A stretch of 64,000 bases of DNA from CBDBJR01 sp965206445 (GCA_965206445.1 CBDBJR010000001.1:248001-312000), one strand, 5' to 3'. Positions 44,246-53,627 are shown, counted from the first letter of the stretch. Program-made: numbers and translations. Notes: generated by a model not told the origin, from the letters alone.

Positions 44246-45202
44246 ATGCAGCACAATATCTACCGTATCATACTGACAACGGTCGGCCTGTGGGCCGGCC
44301 TGGCCGCCGCCGACATGGGCGCCAAAGAGGAGCCGATCAAGCTGGCGATCAATGAGTGGACCGGTCAGCACATCAGCACGCATATCGCCGGCGAGGTGCT
44401 ACGCGAGGCCGGCTATCAGGTCGAGTACGTGACCGCCGGCTACGACGCGCAGTTTACCGCGATTGCCGACGGCGACCTCCACGCGACGATGGAGGTCTGG
44501 AGCAGCAACGCCCCCGATCTGTGGAAAAAGATGGCCGATGCCGGCAAGGTCGAAGATATCGGCGCCACCGGTATCGTGTCGCGCGAAGGGCTGCTCTATC
44601 CGATTCATGTCAAGCAACTGTGCCCGGGGCTGCCGCAATGGGAGGCGCTGAAAAATTGCGCGATCCAGTTCGCCACCGCCGAGACTATCCCCAATGGCCG
44701 GCTGATTGATTATCCGGCGGATTGGGGCACGCCCGGCGCGGATCGCATGACCGGGTTGCAACTGCCGTTCAAGGCGGTGCCGGCCGGCAGTGAGGGGGCG
44801 TTGATTTCCGAGCTCAAGGCGTCGGTCAATAAGAAAAGCCCGCTGCTGATGGTTTTCTGGCAGCCGCACTGGGCGTTGTCCGAATACGAGACCGAATGGC
44901 TCGATTTGCCGGACGCCGCCGACGGGTGTTTCGATGACCCGGCCTGGGGGGTGAATCCCGGCGCGACGTCGGATTGCGATTTTCCGCCGTCGCGGGTGTT
45001 CAAGGTGGTCTGGAGCGGGTTTGATCAGAAGTGGCCGGATGCGTATCAGATACTGAAGAACGTGTCGATTTCGACCGCGGATCAGCAGGCGATGATGGGC
45101 GCGATCGATCAGCGGGGCGACAAGCTGGAGGCGTCGATTGCCGGCTGGATGGCGGCCAACGAGGCGCTCTGGCAGGGCTGGGTTTCCGCGGCGATTAACT
45201 AG
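44246..45202 (+). CDS. Glycine betaine/choline-type ABC transporter substrate-binding protein
   Basis: 318 residues. A signal peptide covers about residues 1-23 ('ILTTVGLWAGLAAADMG'). The OpuAC fold is indicated by 'IKLAINEWTGQHISTHIAGE', 'YVTAGYDAQFTAIADGDLHA' and 'MEVWSSNAPDLWKKM'; aromatic residues of the kind that cage quaternary amines are frequent ('NEWTG', 'FWQPHWAL', 'SGFDQKWPDA'). It delivers betaine-like solutes in the periplasm to the ATPase and permease encoded next. GAGGGG lies before the start. Confidence 0.9.
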   Translation: MQHNIYRIILTTVGLWAGLAAADMGAKEEPIKLAINEWTGQHISTHIAGEVLREAGYQVEYVTAGYDAQFTAIADGDLHATMEVWSSNAPDLWKKMADAGKVEDIGATGIVSREGLLYPIHVKQLCPGLPQWEALKNCAIQFATAETIPNGRLIDYPADWGTPGADRMTGLQLPFKAVPAGSEGALISELKASVNKKSPLLMVFWQPHWALSEYETEWLDLPDAADGCFDDPAWGVNPGATSDCDFPPSRVFKVVWSGFDQKWPDAYQILKNVSISTADQQAMMGAIDQRGDKLEASIAGWMAANEALWQGWVSAAIN

Positions 45203-45256
45203 CGACCGCACGGATTCAGGCGCCGCTCGGGCGCCTTCTGTCTGCGCCCCGTTTGC

Positions 45257-46300
45257 ATGACGCGCTCGCACGCCATCGGCGTCACCTGTAAAAATCTGTG
45301 GAAGGTGTTCGGCGATGGCGGCGGGCGGCTGCAACGCGGGCTGGCGGACGCCACCGGGGTTGAGCAGCTGGCTGCCGAGCTGGCCGCGCAGGGGTCGATT
45401 GTCGGCTGCCGGGATATCGACCTGAAGATTGAGCCGGGGGAGTTTTTCGTGCTGATGGGGCTGTCCGGCTCCGGCAAGTCAACGCTGATGCGCTGCCTGT
45501 CGCGGCTGACCGAGCCGAGCGCCGGTGAATTGCTGCTCGGCGAACAGGATTTCCTCGCGGTCAACGGCAAACAGCTGATGCAGATTCGGCGCAATAAAAT
45601 CGGCATGGTGTTCCAGCATTTTGGCCTCTTTCCGCATATGACCGTGCTGGAAAATATCGCCTACCCGTTGCGGGTGCAGGGCGTGTCGGCGGCGCAGCAA
45701 CTCGAGCAGGTCGGCGGGCTGATTGAGCTGGTCGGCCTGAGCGGCAGAGAGCAGTCCTATCCGCATCAGCTCTCCGGCGGGCAGAAACAGCGGGTCGGCA
45801 TTGCGCGCTCGCTGGCGGTCGATCCGGAGCTGTGGTTTCTGGATGAGCCGTTCAGTGCGCTCGACCCGATGATTCGCTGGCAGATGCAAAGCGAGCTGCT
45901 GCGGCTGCAAAAAATGTTTCACAAGACGATTGTCTTTGTCACCCACGATTTCATGGAGGCGGTGCGCCTGGCGGATCGCATCGCGATTATGAAAGACGGC
46001 GCGATCGTACAGCTGGGTAGCCCGCAGAGCATCGTACTCAACCCGGCCAATGCGTACGTCGCCGAGTTTGTCAAACAGGCGCCGCGGACAAAAATCCTCA
46101 AGGTGGCGCAGTTGATGCAGGCGCAGCCGCCCGCCAATGCCGACGCCGAGGCGGGCGGCAGTATCGCCGCCGATGCCAATCTCGAGGCCGCGCTGGCGCG
46201 CAGTGTCGGCTACGGCAAGGTGATGACGGTGACCGATGCGGCCGGGGACACGGTGGGCTATCTCGACCCGACCCGCATCGCCGCCGTGCTGGAGTCGTAG
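45257..46300 (+). CDS. Glycine betaine/proline-type ABC transporter ATPase (ProV-like)
   Basis: 347 residues. Walker A 'MGLSGSGKSTLMRC' (about 72-85), Q-loop 'IGMVFQHFGLFPHMTV', signature 'LSGGQKQRVGIARSLA', Walker B 'LWFLDEPFSALDP' and switch 'FVTHDFMEAVRLAD'. The N-terminal 'TCKNLWKVFGDG' is characteristic of ProV-type importers. The C-terminal extension is shorter than a full CBS pair but ends in 'MTVTDAAGDTVGYLD', a CBS-like strand. Lies 54 bases after the binding protein and 2 bases before the permease. Confidence 0.93.
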   Translation: MTRSHAIGVTCKNLWKVFGDGGGRLQRGLADATGVEQLAAELAAQGSIVGCRDIDLKIEPGEFFVLMGLSGSGKSTLMRCLSRLTEPSAGELLLGEQDFLAVNGKQLMQIRRNKIGMVFQHFGLFPHMTVLENIAYPLRVQGVSAAQQLEQVGGLIELVGLSGREQSYPHQLSGGQKQRVGIARSLAVDPELWFLDEPFSALDPMIRWQMQSELLRLQKMFHKTIVFVTHDFMEAVRLADRIAIMKDGAIVQLGSPQSIVLNPANAYVAEFVKQAPRTKILKVAQLMQAQPPANADAEAGGSIAADANLEAALARSVGYGKVMTVTDAAGDTVGYLDPTRIAAVLES

Positions 46301-46302
46301 CG

Positions 46303-48396
46303 ATGGCCACGCGCCGGTCGGCGGCGGCGGCCCTGCGCGGCGCAGTGACGCGGTTGGGCGCCGGCGCCGGGTGGCTGCTGTTGTTTGCGGTCGCCGCCGC
46401 GGTGGCCTGGCTGGTGCCGGGTGAATCGGGGTGGCGGGTTTATCCGGCGGCCTGGGTGGTGCCGGTGGCCGATCTGATCAATCAATTTGTCGAGCTGGTT
46501 ATCACCGATCTGAAAGCGGTGACCCGCGCCCTGGGTACGGCCTTTGAGGCGCCGATGCTGTTGCTGCGCGGCGGGCTGCAATGGACGCCGTGGCCGGTCG
46601 CGGTCTGGGCGGTGGGCCTGCTGGCCTGTCATCTGGGCGGCCTGCGGCTGGCCGTGGTGTGTGTCGGCTCGCTGCTGTATATCGCCGTGTCGGGGTATTG
46701 GCCGCAGGCGATGAATACCCTGGCGCTGGTCGGCATTGCGGTGCCGTTGTCGCTGCTGATCGGGCTGCTGGTCGGTATCTGGGCCGATAAAACCAACAGC
46801 GGCAATCGGGTGGTGCCGCCGCTGCTCGATTTGATGCAGACCATGCCGACCTTTGCCTACCTGATCCCGCTGTTGGTGTTGTTCGGCTTCGGGCCGGTGG
46901 TCGGCCTGATTGCCAGCGCAATTTACGCCTGCCCGCCGATGGTGCGCAACGTCCGGCTGGGGTTGAGCCGGATTTCGCCGGAGATTATCGACGCCGCGGT
47001 GATGGCGGGTTCGAGCGCGCGCCAGCAGTTGTGGTGGGTGGAGCTGCCGACGGCGCTGGCGCAGATCAAAGTCGGCATCAATCAAACGATTATGGCGGCC
47101 TTGAGCATGGTCATCATCGCCTCGGTGATCGGCGGCTTTGACGACATTGGCTGGGAGGTGCTCAGCACGATGCGCAAGGCGCGGTTTGGCGACAGCGTGC
47201 TGGCCGGGGCGGTGATTGTCCTGCTGGCGATTGTCATCGACCGCATTTCACTGGCCTACGCCGGGTCGGGCGCGCAGCGAAGCCCGTTTGCGGGCTGCTC
47301 GACTGCGGTCAAACGGCTGCTGCTGTTGTCGCCGGTGGCGCTGTGTCTGGGGCTGAAGCTGGCGCAGACCGACCTGCCGATCGACAGCCCCGGCTGGACG
47401 CGCGCGCTGGCGGGCTACCTGGACAGCCGGCTGGAGGGGTTTGTGATCAGCCGCGGCGAGCTGCTGACGACGCTGAAAAACCAATTTTTCTACTATTACC
47501 TGCTGCCGTTAAAAATCGGCCTGGATCGCACCATTCTGCCGTTCACCTGGGGCGTCGTGTTCAGCGACAACGGGCGGATCGGGTTCTGGGTGGTCAGCCT
47601 GGGGCTTGGCCTGCTGCTGGCGCTGAAGGGGTTTCGGCGCGCCGGTTTTGCCTGCGTGGTGTTGTGCTACCTGATCTATTTCGGCTTCAGCGGCATCGCC
47701 TGGCCGCTGTGGCTGGCCGCGGTGGTGTTGCTGGCGTGGCAGGTCGCCGGTCGCCGGGTCGCGCTGTTTGCGCTGGCGGCACTGGGGTTCATCGTGCTGA
47801 CCGGCATGTGGGAGCGCGCGATGGTGTCGCTGTACCTGTGCGCCGCCGCGGCGATCCTGTCGTTTGCGCTGGGCGCGGCGCTGGGCGTCTGGGCGGCGGT
47901 GAGCAACACCGTGTCGGCGGTGCTGCGGCCGATTGCCGACACGTTCCAAACCCTCCCGCAGTTTGTCTTCCTGATTCCGGCGCTGATGTTTTTTCAGGTT
48001 GGTGAATTTACCGCCTTGCTGGCGATCATTGCCTATGCCTTTGTGCCGGCGATGCGCTATGTCGAGGCCGGGCTGCGGCAGGTGCCGGCCGATTTGATCG
48101 AGGTGGCGGTGGAGCAGGGCTGCACCGGGCGGCAGATATTCTGGCAAGTCAAACTGCCGCTGGCGATGCCGTCGATTATGGTCGGCATCAATCAGACGAT
48201 CATGTATGCCTTTGCGATGCTGGTGATAGCGGCGCTGGTCGGCACCACCGGGCTGGGGCAGCAGATATTTCTGGCCCTGAGCTCCGCCGACACCGGGCTC
48301 GGCCTCGTGGCCGGGTTGTCGATGGCGTTGCTGGCGATGGTTGCCGACCGTATTTTGCAGGCGCTGGCGGCGGATCAGCAGCGTTATTCGGCTTAG
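46303..48396 (+). CDS. Glycine betaine ABC transporter permease, double-length (two fused ProW-like domains)
   Basis: 697 residues, about twice the usual length. Two homologous membrane domains each carry the EAA-type loop: 'IIDAAVMAGSSARQQLWWVELPTAL' in the first and 'LIEVAVEQGCTGRQIFWQVKLPLAM' in the second, both followed by 'VGINQTIM'. A single polypeptide could therefore form the whole channel. Its 3' 760 bases recur, damaged, at 50093-50598 beyond the inserted Thoeris genes. Confidence 0.92.
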   Translation: MATRRSAAAALRGAVTRLGAGAGWLLLFAVAAAVAWLVPGESGWRVYPAAWVVPVADLINQFVELVITDLKAVTRALGTAFEAPMLLLRGGLQWTPWPVAVWAVGLLACHLGGLRLAVVCVGSLLYIAVSGYWPQAMNTLALVGIAVPLSLLIGLLVGIWADKTNSGNRVVPPLLDLMQTMPTFAYLIPLLVLFGFGPVVGLIASAIYACPPMVRNVRLGLSRISPEIIDAAVMAGSSARQQLWWVELPTALAQIKVGINQTIMAALSMVIIASVIGGFDDIGWEVLSTMRKARFGDSVLAGAVIVLLAIVIDRISLAYAGSGAQRSPFAGCSTAVKRLLLLSPVALCLGLKLAQTDLPIDSPGWTRALAGYLDSRLEGFVISRGELLTTLKNQFFYYYLLPLKIGLDRTILPFTWGVVFSDNGRIGFWVVSLGLGLLLALKGFRRAGFACVVLCYLIYFGFSGIAWPLWLAAVVLLAWQVAGRRVALFALAALGFIVLTGMWERAMVSLYLCAAAAILSFALGAALGVWAAVSNTVSAVLRPIADTFQTLPQFVFLIPALMFFQVGEFTALLAIIAYAFVPAMRYVEAGLRQVPADLIEVAVEQGCTGRQIFWQVKLPLAMPSIMVGINQTIMYAFAMLVIAALVGTTGLGQQIFLALSSADTGLGLVAGLSMALLAMVADRILQALAADQQRYSA

Positions 48397-48421
48397 CCGC
48401 CGGGGCGTTTATACCGTCGGA
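47657..48421 (+). repeat. Long direct repeat, left copy (3' end of permease plus 25 bases)
   Basis: Matches 50093-50598 from 'ggtgttgt' to 'ccgtcgga', apart from an in-frame 252-bp gap in the right copy. The two copies bracket the two-gene Thoeris-like insert. Confidence 0.9.
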
Positions 48422-48428
48422 TTAGGGG

Positions 48429-48983
48429 CTATACCAACCCCAATTCCTGATGTTCTTTTTGAGAATAACAACCATATCCATTTATAGGGAATTTTTTATT
48501 GCTCACATCAAATCGGCTAATAGAATCAAGAACTGGGGCTTTTTTAAACGGTATATGAATTGCTCTTGCACTATCATTTTCTATTCTATACCTTAAAGCT
48601 TGAGGCCAATATGTTGATAGTTCCTCAGGCACCATGATCGAATAAAAATCTGGGTACGCTAAAATTAGCGGAAGATAACAGCTATCTATTGCGTACCTTA
48701 TCTCAAAAGGCACCCAATCATTATCATTTTTTGTGGTTTTGGTCAGTATTAGCAAAAACTGTTTTGAATTTCTTAGCCTTGTAACGAGGCTCCTTTTTAG
48801 GGTTTCTTTCCTTGATGAATCACGTATAGAAGATGTTTTTTCATGACTATCACATAGTTTGAAATCAATATGCTTGTTGGCAGCCCACATTTTCATAGTG
48901 TTATAATATTTAATATCTGATTTTGTGGGGTCTACAGTGCCGCCAGCATGAAAAGCCACATAAGTTCCATTTCTGTATGCCAT
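48429..48983 (-). CDS. thsB: TIR-like (DUF1863) protein, probable Thoeris ThsB
   Basis: 184 residues from the ATG at 48983, whose A is also the last base of the upstream stop (TAATG). The TIR_2/DUF1863 pattern is clear: 'YVAFHAGG', 'YYNTMKMWAANKHIDFKLCD', 'IRDSSRKETLKRSL', 'SKQFLLILTKTTKNDNDWV' and 'FEIRYAID' with the presumed catalytic Glu. ThsB senses infection and uses NAD to make a signalling nucleotide for ThsA. A GTG at 48992 is an alternative start with poorer ribosome-binding spacing. Confidence 0.82.
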   Translation of the reverse strand: MAYRNGTYVAFHAGGTVDPTKSDIKYYNTMKMWAANKHIDFKLCDSHEKTSSIRDSSRKETLKRSLVTRLRNSKQFLLILTKTTKNDNDWVPFEIRYAIDSCYLPLILAYPDFYSIMVPEELSTYWPQALRYRIENDSARAIHIPFKKAPVLDSISRFDVSNKKFPINGYGCYSQKEHQELGLV

Positions 48984-49828
48984 TATATCCACTGCCTCTT
49001 TATCGTTTCTAAGTCTATTTCTTCAAATCTTGATTCATGCAAGACCAAGTCTATTTGCTTGCATATGTGCCGCTTCTTTGTCTCGTCGATAATTGTTAGC
49101 AAAATTAGCTGAAGCAATTGTGTTGCTGGTAACCCAACGCCAGATATTCCACTACCAATTAACGGTAAAATCAATTTTTCACCGCCCGTTTTATTTCGCG
49201 ATTTTTCGAATAATCCATGCATTGCTGTAATCATTGTTGAGAGATCTGTACTAGCCTTAAAAGTTTCAATGTTTGTATGACACAATGCAAAAAGCAAAAA
49301 TTTGCGCTCATTTTTGAAGATGCTAGCGGTAGTGCCAATAGGATATTTCTTACAATTTACATGCGGAACATTTTCACGCGGACGATCAACTGTTTCATAA
49401 CGGCAACCTTTAAGGTCATCTGAAATAGCGCTATAAAATTCTTCGGAATTTCCTCCAAAATAGCGTTTGATGACTATGCCATGTAAAGAGTTTTCTGAAA
49501 CTGGATCACCTAACTTACTATCAAAATATTCGTTAACAGCTATCGCTGTGTACCCTTTGGGTTCAAAAACATCTCCGAAATAGATGTTCAGAGTAGTGTC
49601 TGAAGTTTTTGTTTTGATAGATATTTTGTATGGCTGATATATTCGAAACAATCCAATAACTACGCTAATTGCAATAAATATGGCGTGGGACTGCCAACAT
49701 TGCAACGGAAGCTTTGGATAAAAATGTGCGACTGATTCAATTACAGTCCAAAGGGCGCTATATGATAGAAAAATTGATATAGCAAAACGCCATGGGTGTC
49801 TTTTCAGGCCTAATATTATTGATTTCAA
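48983..49828 (-). CDS. thsA: Two-TM plus macro-domain protein, probable Thoeris type II ThsA
   Basis: 281 residues. Two N-terminal membrane helices (about 13-30 and 47-65, 'FAISIFLSYSALWTVI' and 'AIFIAISVVIGLFRI') are followed by a macro-like domain with 'LNIYFGDVFEPKGYTAIAVN', 'FLLFALCHTN' and 'LILPLIGSGISGVGLP', the ligand-binding loop. TM-macro ThsA proteins define type II Thoeris: the macro domain binds the ThsB-made ADP-ribose conjugate and the membrane part acts as effector. Start is TTG at 49828 behind AGGAAG. AT-rich relative to the host genes. Confidence 0.8.
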   Translation of the reverse strand: MKSIILGLKRHPWRFAISIFLSYSALWTVIESVAHFYPKLPLQCWQSHAIFIAISVVIGLFRIYQPYKISIKTKTSDTTLNIYFGDVFEPKGYTAIAVNEYFDSKLGDPVSENSLHGIVIKRYFGGNSEEFYSAISDDLKGCRYETVDRPRENVPHVNCKKYPIGTTASIFKNERKFLLFALCHTNIETFKASTDLSTMITAMHGLFEKSRNKTGGEKLILPLIGSGISGVGLPATQLLQLILLTIIDETKKRHICKQIDLVLHESRFEEIDLETIKRQWI

Positions 49829-50092
49829 TATATCTTCCTAGATTATGTGGTGAAGCTCTCGACCCCTAACAGCTAAATATACACCCAAGTGACGCTTTGA
49901 ACAAACTTATTGAATAAAATCTATCGGTCCAATGACGTAAAACCATAGGGAAAAATTCATTAATATTTAAAGTTAATTAATTGATAATAAAAACATTTCA
50001 ATTCACTCGCCATTTCTGTAATTACTTTATGCTAGTGACATTAAATAAAATAAACTGGTAATATTGTTGTAAATATATTTAGACTTTGCAAG
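49829..50092. other. AT-rich intergenic upstream of the Thoeris pair
   Basis: About 264 bases of AT-rich sequence containing the candidate promoter at 49876-49904 and no gene. Host permease homology begins at 50093. Confidence 0.5.
49876..49904 (-). promoter_or_regulatory. Candidate sigma-70 promoter for the Thoeris operon
   Basis: On the minus strand TTGTTC, 17-base spacer, TATATT, about 48 bases upstream of the TTG start of thsA. Confidence 0.45.
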
Positions 50093-50573
50093 CGGTGTTG
50101 TCCTACTTGGTCTATTTCGGCTTCAGCGGCATTGCCTGGCCGCTGTGGATGGCCGGGATGGTATTGCTGGCGTGGCAGGTCACCGGGTCGCGCTGTTTGC
50201 GCTGGCGGCACTGGGGTTCATCGTGCTGACCGGCATGTGGGAGCGCGCGATGGTGTCGCTGTACCTGTGCGCCGTTGCGGCGGTCCTGTCGTTTGCGCTG
50301 GGCGCGGCGCTGGGTGTCTGGGCGGCGGTGAGCAATACTGTGTCGGCGGTGCTGCGGCCGATTGCTGATACGTTCCAAACCATCCCGCAGTTTGTCTTCC
50401 TGATTCCGGCGCTGGTCGGCACCACCGGGCTGGGGCAGCAGATATTTCTGGCCCTGAGCTCCGCCGATACCGGGCTCGGCCTCGTGGCCGGGTTGTCGAT
50501 GGCGTTGCTGGCGATGGTTGCCGACCGTATTTTGCAGGCGCTGGCGGCGGATCAGCAGCGTTATTCGGCTTAG
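50093..50573 (+). pseudogene. Second, damaged copy of the 3' end of the betaine permease gene
   Basis: Corresponds to codons from about 452 to the end of the intact permease, with base changes, a frameshift near its start and a clean in-frame loss of 252 bases between two CGGCGCTG octamers (47978-47985 and 48230-48237 in the intact copy). It has no start of its own and lies directly before the SDR gene, at the position where the permease gene originally abutted that gene. Confidence 0.88.
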
Positions 50574-50619
50574 CCGCCGAGGCGTTTATACCGTCGGACA
50601 GGCGGAGGAGCAATCGATT

Positions 50620-51378
50620 ATGAGTGGCGTGTTACAGGGCAAGACGGCGCTGGTCACCGGCGGCACCGGCGGCATTGGCAGCGCGGTCTGCGCACGCTTT
50701 GCGCAGGAGGGGGCGACGGTGGTTGCCGCCGACCTGCACCCCGGCGCGGCGCCGGCGCGGAGGGTTGCGTTTCAGCTGCTTGATGTGACGCGTGAAGCCG
50801 ACGTGCAGGCGGTGTTTGATGACCTCGCCCGCCGCTGGGGCCGGCTTGACGTGCTGGTCAATGCGGCCGGGATTGAGATTGAGAAGACGATCGAGCAGAC
50901 GACGCTGGAAGAATGGAATCACATCTTTGCCATCAATGTTACCGGCATGTTTCTGACCTGCAAGTACGCGCTGCCGCTGCTGCGTAAATCGAATGGTGCC
51001 AGTGTGATTAACTTTGGATCTTACGACGGCTATATTGCCGACCCCGGGTTGGCCGCCTATTGCGCTACCAAAGGTGCAGTGCATGCGCTGACGCGCGCGC
51101 TGGCCTGCGACCATGGGCCTGAGGGTATTCGCGTCAATGCGATTTGTCCCGGTTATGTCAACACCCCGATGCTGCACAGTTTTTTCGGCGACGCGGGCGA
51201 TATTGAATCGCTTAAACAGGCGGTGCGTGATGTCCATCCGTTGCGTACTTATGGTGAGCCGGAGGATATTGCGAATCTGGTTAATTGGCTGGCTTCGGAT
51301 GAGGCGCGCTATGCATCGGGACAGCTTTGGGTGCTGGATGGCGGGTTGAGTGCGCAGGTGCAGCAGATGCGGTTATAG
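50620..51378 (+). CDS. Short-chain dehydrogenase/reductase
   Basis: 252 residues. 'ALVTGGTGGIGSAVC' cofactor motif, 'VLVNAAGIEIEKT', catalytic Ser in 'VINFGSYDGYIAD', Y-x3-K in 'LAAYCATKGAVHAL' and 'NAICPGYVNTPM'. The ATG at 50620 is preceded by GGAGGAG. Before the insertion this gene followed the betaine transporter operon, so it probably works on a betaine or carnitine derivative (as carnitine/hydroxy-acid dehydrogenases do). It shares 'AGI(E/Q)IEKT' and other blocks with the SDR at 53628. Confidence 0.87.
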   Translation: MSGVLQGKTALVTGGTGGIGSAVCARFAQEGATVVAADLHPGAAPARRVAFQLLDVTREADVQAVFDDLARRWGRLDVLVNAAGIEIEKTIEQTTLEEWNHIFAINVTGMFLTCKYALPLLRKSNGASVINFGSYDGYIADPGLAAYCATKGAVHALTRALACDHGPEGIRVNAICPGYVNTPMLHSFFGDAGDIESLKQAVRDVHPLRTYGEPEDIANLVNWLASDEARYASGQLWVLDGGLSAQVQQMRL

Positions 51379-51471
51379 GGGGCTTGAGTAGCTGCGATGG
51401 TTTTTGCGGTTATTGCTGCTTTACTCTATTCGCTCTGCGGCGGCTGTTTTTTCTTTTCGTGCGGCATGGTT

Positions 51472-53511
51472 TTATTCTCCGCTTAGAATCTTGAGACGGA
51501 GGTGTGTTTGGTGTGCTTCGTCCGCCTCGGGGTTTCGTTCGACTTTGCGATAAGCGATACTCAAGTTTTTCCAAGCATCGGCATCTTTGGGATTTATCCG
51601 TAGCGCTTCACGCAAGGCAGCAATCGCGTCATTAGTGCGGTCAAGGTTGTAGTAAGCATAGGCCAGATTATTCCAAGCATAGTCATTTTCGGGATTTATC
51701 CGCAGTACTTGACGGTAGGCGGCAATGGCATCGTCGTAGCGGCCAAGGTTGCGGTAAGCAATGTCCAGATTATTCCAAGCTGGGGCATGTTCGGGATTTA
51801 TCCGCAGTGCTTGACGGTAGGCGGCAATGGCATCGTCGTAGCGGTCAAGGTCGCCATAAGTATTGCCCAGGTTATACCAAGCATAGTCATCCTCGGGATT
51901 TATCCGCAGTGCTTGACGGTAGGCGACAATGGCATCGTCGTAGCGGTCAAGGTTGTTATAAGCATTGCCCAGGTTATTCCAAGCTGTGGCATCTTTGGGA
52001 TTTATCCGCAGTACTTGACGGTAGGCGGCAGTGGCATCGTCGTAACGGTCAAGGTTGTTATAAGTAATGCCTAGGTTATACCAAGCTGTGGCATCTTTGG
52101 GATTTATCCGCAACGCTTGACGGTAAGCAGCAATGGCATCGTCGTAGCGGTTAAGGTCGCCATAAGAATAGCCCAAATTATACCAAGCTGTGGCATCTTT
52201 GGGATTTATCCGCAGTGCTTGACGGTGGGCGGCAATGGCATCGTCGTAGCGGTCAAGGTCGTTATAAGTATTGCCCAGGTTATACCAAGTTACAGCATCT
52301 TCGGGATTTATCCGCAGTGCTTGACGGTAGGCGGCAATGGCATCGTCGTAGCGGCCAAGGTTGTTATAAGTAATGCCCAGATTATTCCAAGCAGCAGCAT
52401 ATTCGGGATTTATCCGCAGTGCTTGACGGTAGGCGGCAATGGCGTCGTCATAGCGGTCAAGGTCGTTATAAGTATTGCCCAGGTTATACCAAGTTACAGC
52501 ATCTTCGGGATTTATCCGCAGTGCTTGACGGTGGGCGGCAATGGCATCATCATAGCGGCCAAGGTCGTTATAAGTATTGCCCAGGTTATTCCAAGTTACA
52601 GCAACTTCGGGATTTATCCGCAGTGCTTCCCGATAGGCGGCAATGGCATCGTCATAGCGGCCAAGGTCGCCATAAGCATAGCCCAAGAAAAACCAAGCAT
52701 CAGTATTTTTCGGTTCATTTCTTGTCCATTTCTTGCAGTGAACAACCAGGCCATTCCAATCTTCCGCCCCTACCAATTCCATTGCCTTATCAAAAAACCC
52801 CAAAGACGACCCCGCCGAAATTTGGGGGGTGGATTCGGATTCGGAAAACGGCGATGTATTGAGGCGCGCATCGGCAATCCATTCCGATGGAATCGCAAAG
52901 TTAAGATTCTGTCCGTCCCGGTAATAAAAAGTGGTGATGCCAACCAGATTGCCTGCGCCGTCAAACAAGCCGCCGCCCGACGACCCCTCCGAAATAGCGG
53001 CGTCCGTTTGTATCAACGGCGACACCTCCCCGAACGACCGTAATTGCGAAACAATCCCGCTACTGATGCTGAATTCCCACCCCTGTGGCGACCCGATCGC
53101 ATACACATTTTCACCGACTTCCAAATCTTTGGCACTGCGAATCTTTGCCGTATTTGTCAAACCCTTTGCCGACAGCAAACACAAATCACGCCCGACATCG
53201 CCGTTTGTGATTTCCGCCGCAATTGCTTTTTCTTCGCCCTGGCGGACGACCTCAACCCGCACGGCATTTTCCACGACATGGCAATTTGTCGTCACTTCAT
53301 TTTTCGCTGTAACGACGCCGCTGCCTTGTGCCGATTGTTTGCCGTCCGTATCAAAAACCCGCACGACGACGACAGATTTTTTCACTTTCTCAAAGACCGT
53401 GGCGGCTTCGCTTTCCACCGCCATCGCCGACGGCATCATCGCCGCAAAAGCGATACTCGCCAGCATCGCCGCTGTTGCCGTGAATAGCCGTCCGTAATTT
53501 TTCTTTATCAT
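51472..53511 (-). CDS. Exported HtrA-like serine protease fused to 12 TPR repeats
   Basis: 679 residues. Signal peptide to about residue 31 ('AAMMPSAMA'). A trypsin-like S1C domain follows with His78 ('TTNCHVV'), Asp109 ('VGRDLCLL') and Ser178 ('SEGSSGGGLF'); there is no PDZ domain. From about residue 265, twelve 34-residue TPRs with the consensus 'YDDAIAAYRQALRINPEDA' and 'WYNLGNTYNDLDR' run to the C-terminus. The repeats differ by only a few residues. A periplasmic protease with a TPR scaffold for substrate or partner binding is likely; target unknown. It stands alone between two SDR genes. Confidence 0.85.
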   Translation of the reverse strand: MIKKNYGRLFTATAAMLASIAFAAMMPSAMAVESEAATVFEKVKKSVVVVRVFDTDGKQSAQGSGVVTAKNEVTTNCHVVENAVRVEVVRQGEEKAIAAEITNGDVGRDLCLLSAKGLTNTAKIRSAKDLEVGENVYAIGSPQGWEFSISSGIVSQLRSFGEVSPLIQTDAAISEGSSGGGLFDGAGNLVGITTFYYRDGQNLNFAIPSEWIADARLNTSPFSESESTPQISAGSSLGFFDKAMELVGAEDWNGLVVHCKKWTRNEPKNTDAWFFLGYAYGDLGRYDDAIAAYREALRINPEVAVTWNNLGNTYNDLGRYDDAIAAHRQALRINPEDAVTWYNLGNTYNDLDRYDDAIAAYRQALRINPEYAAAWNNLGITYNNLGRYDDAIAAYRQALRINPEDAVTWYNLGNTYNDLDRYDDAIAAHRQALRINPKDATAWYNLGYSYGDLNRYDDAIAAYRQALRINPKDATAWYNLGITYNNLDRYDDATAAYRQVLRINPKDATAWNNLGNAYNNLDRYDDAIVAYRQALRINPEDDYAWYNLGNTYGDLDRYDDAIAAYRQALRINPEHAPAWNNLDIAYRNLGRYDDAIAAYRQVLRINPENDYAWNNLAYAYYNLDRTNDAIAALREALRINPKDADAWKNLSIAYRKVERNPEADEAHQTHLRLKILSGE
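51560..52710 (-). repeat. Tandem 102-bp coding repeats (TPRs) in the protease gene
   Basis: Twelve in-frame 102-base units, highly similar in DNA as well as protein ('gggatttatccgcagtgctt' recurs in nearly every unit). Such arrays expand and contract by slippage or recombination. Confidence 0.85.
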
Positions 53512-53627
53512 TCATATTCCCCCGCAAAATTCCAGTGCAATTATAGCGACAAAATGCGCAGATAAATTGTCACGCTGCCCGATTCCCTTCCCGCAAAATT
53601 TGATATATGTTACCGACTGACACGCAG

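Noticed and set aside
51560..52710. 102-bp repeats and long plus-strand open frames opposite the protease gene
   Set aside because: The repeats are TPR codons; the opposite-strand frames are complements of the repeats with no start signals.
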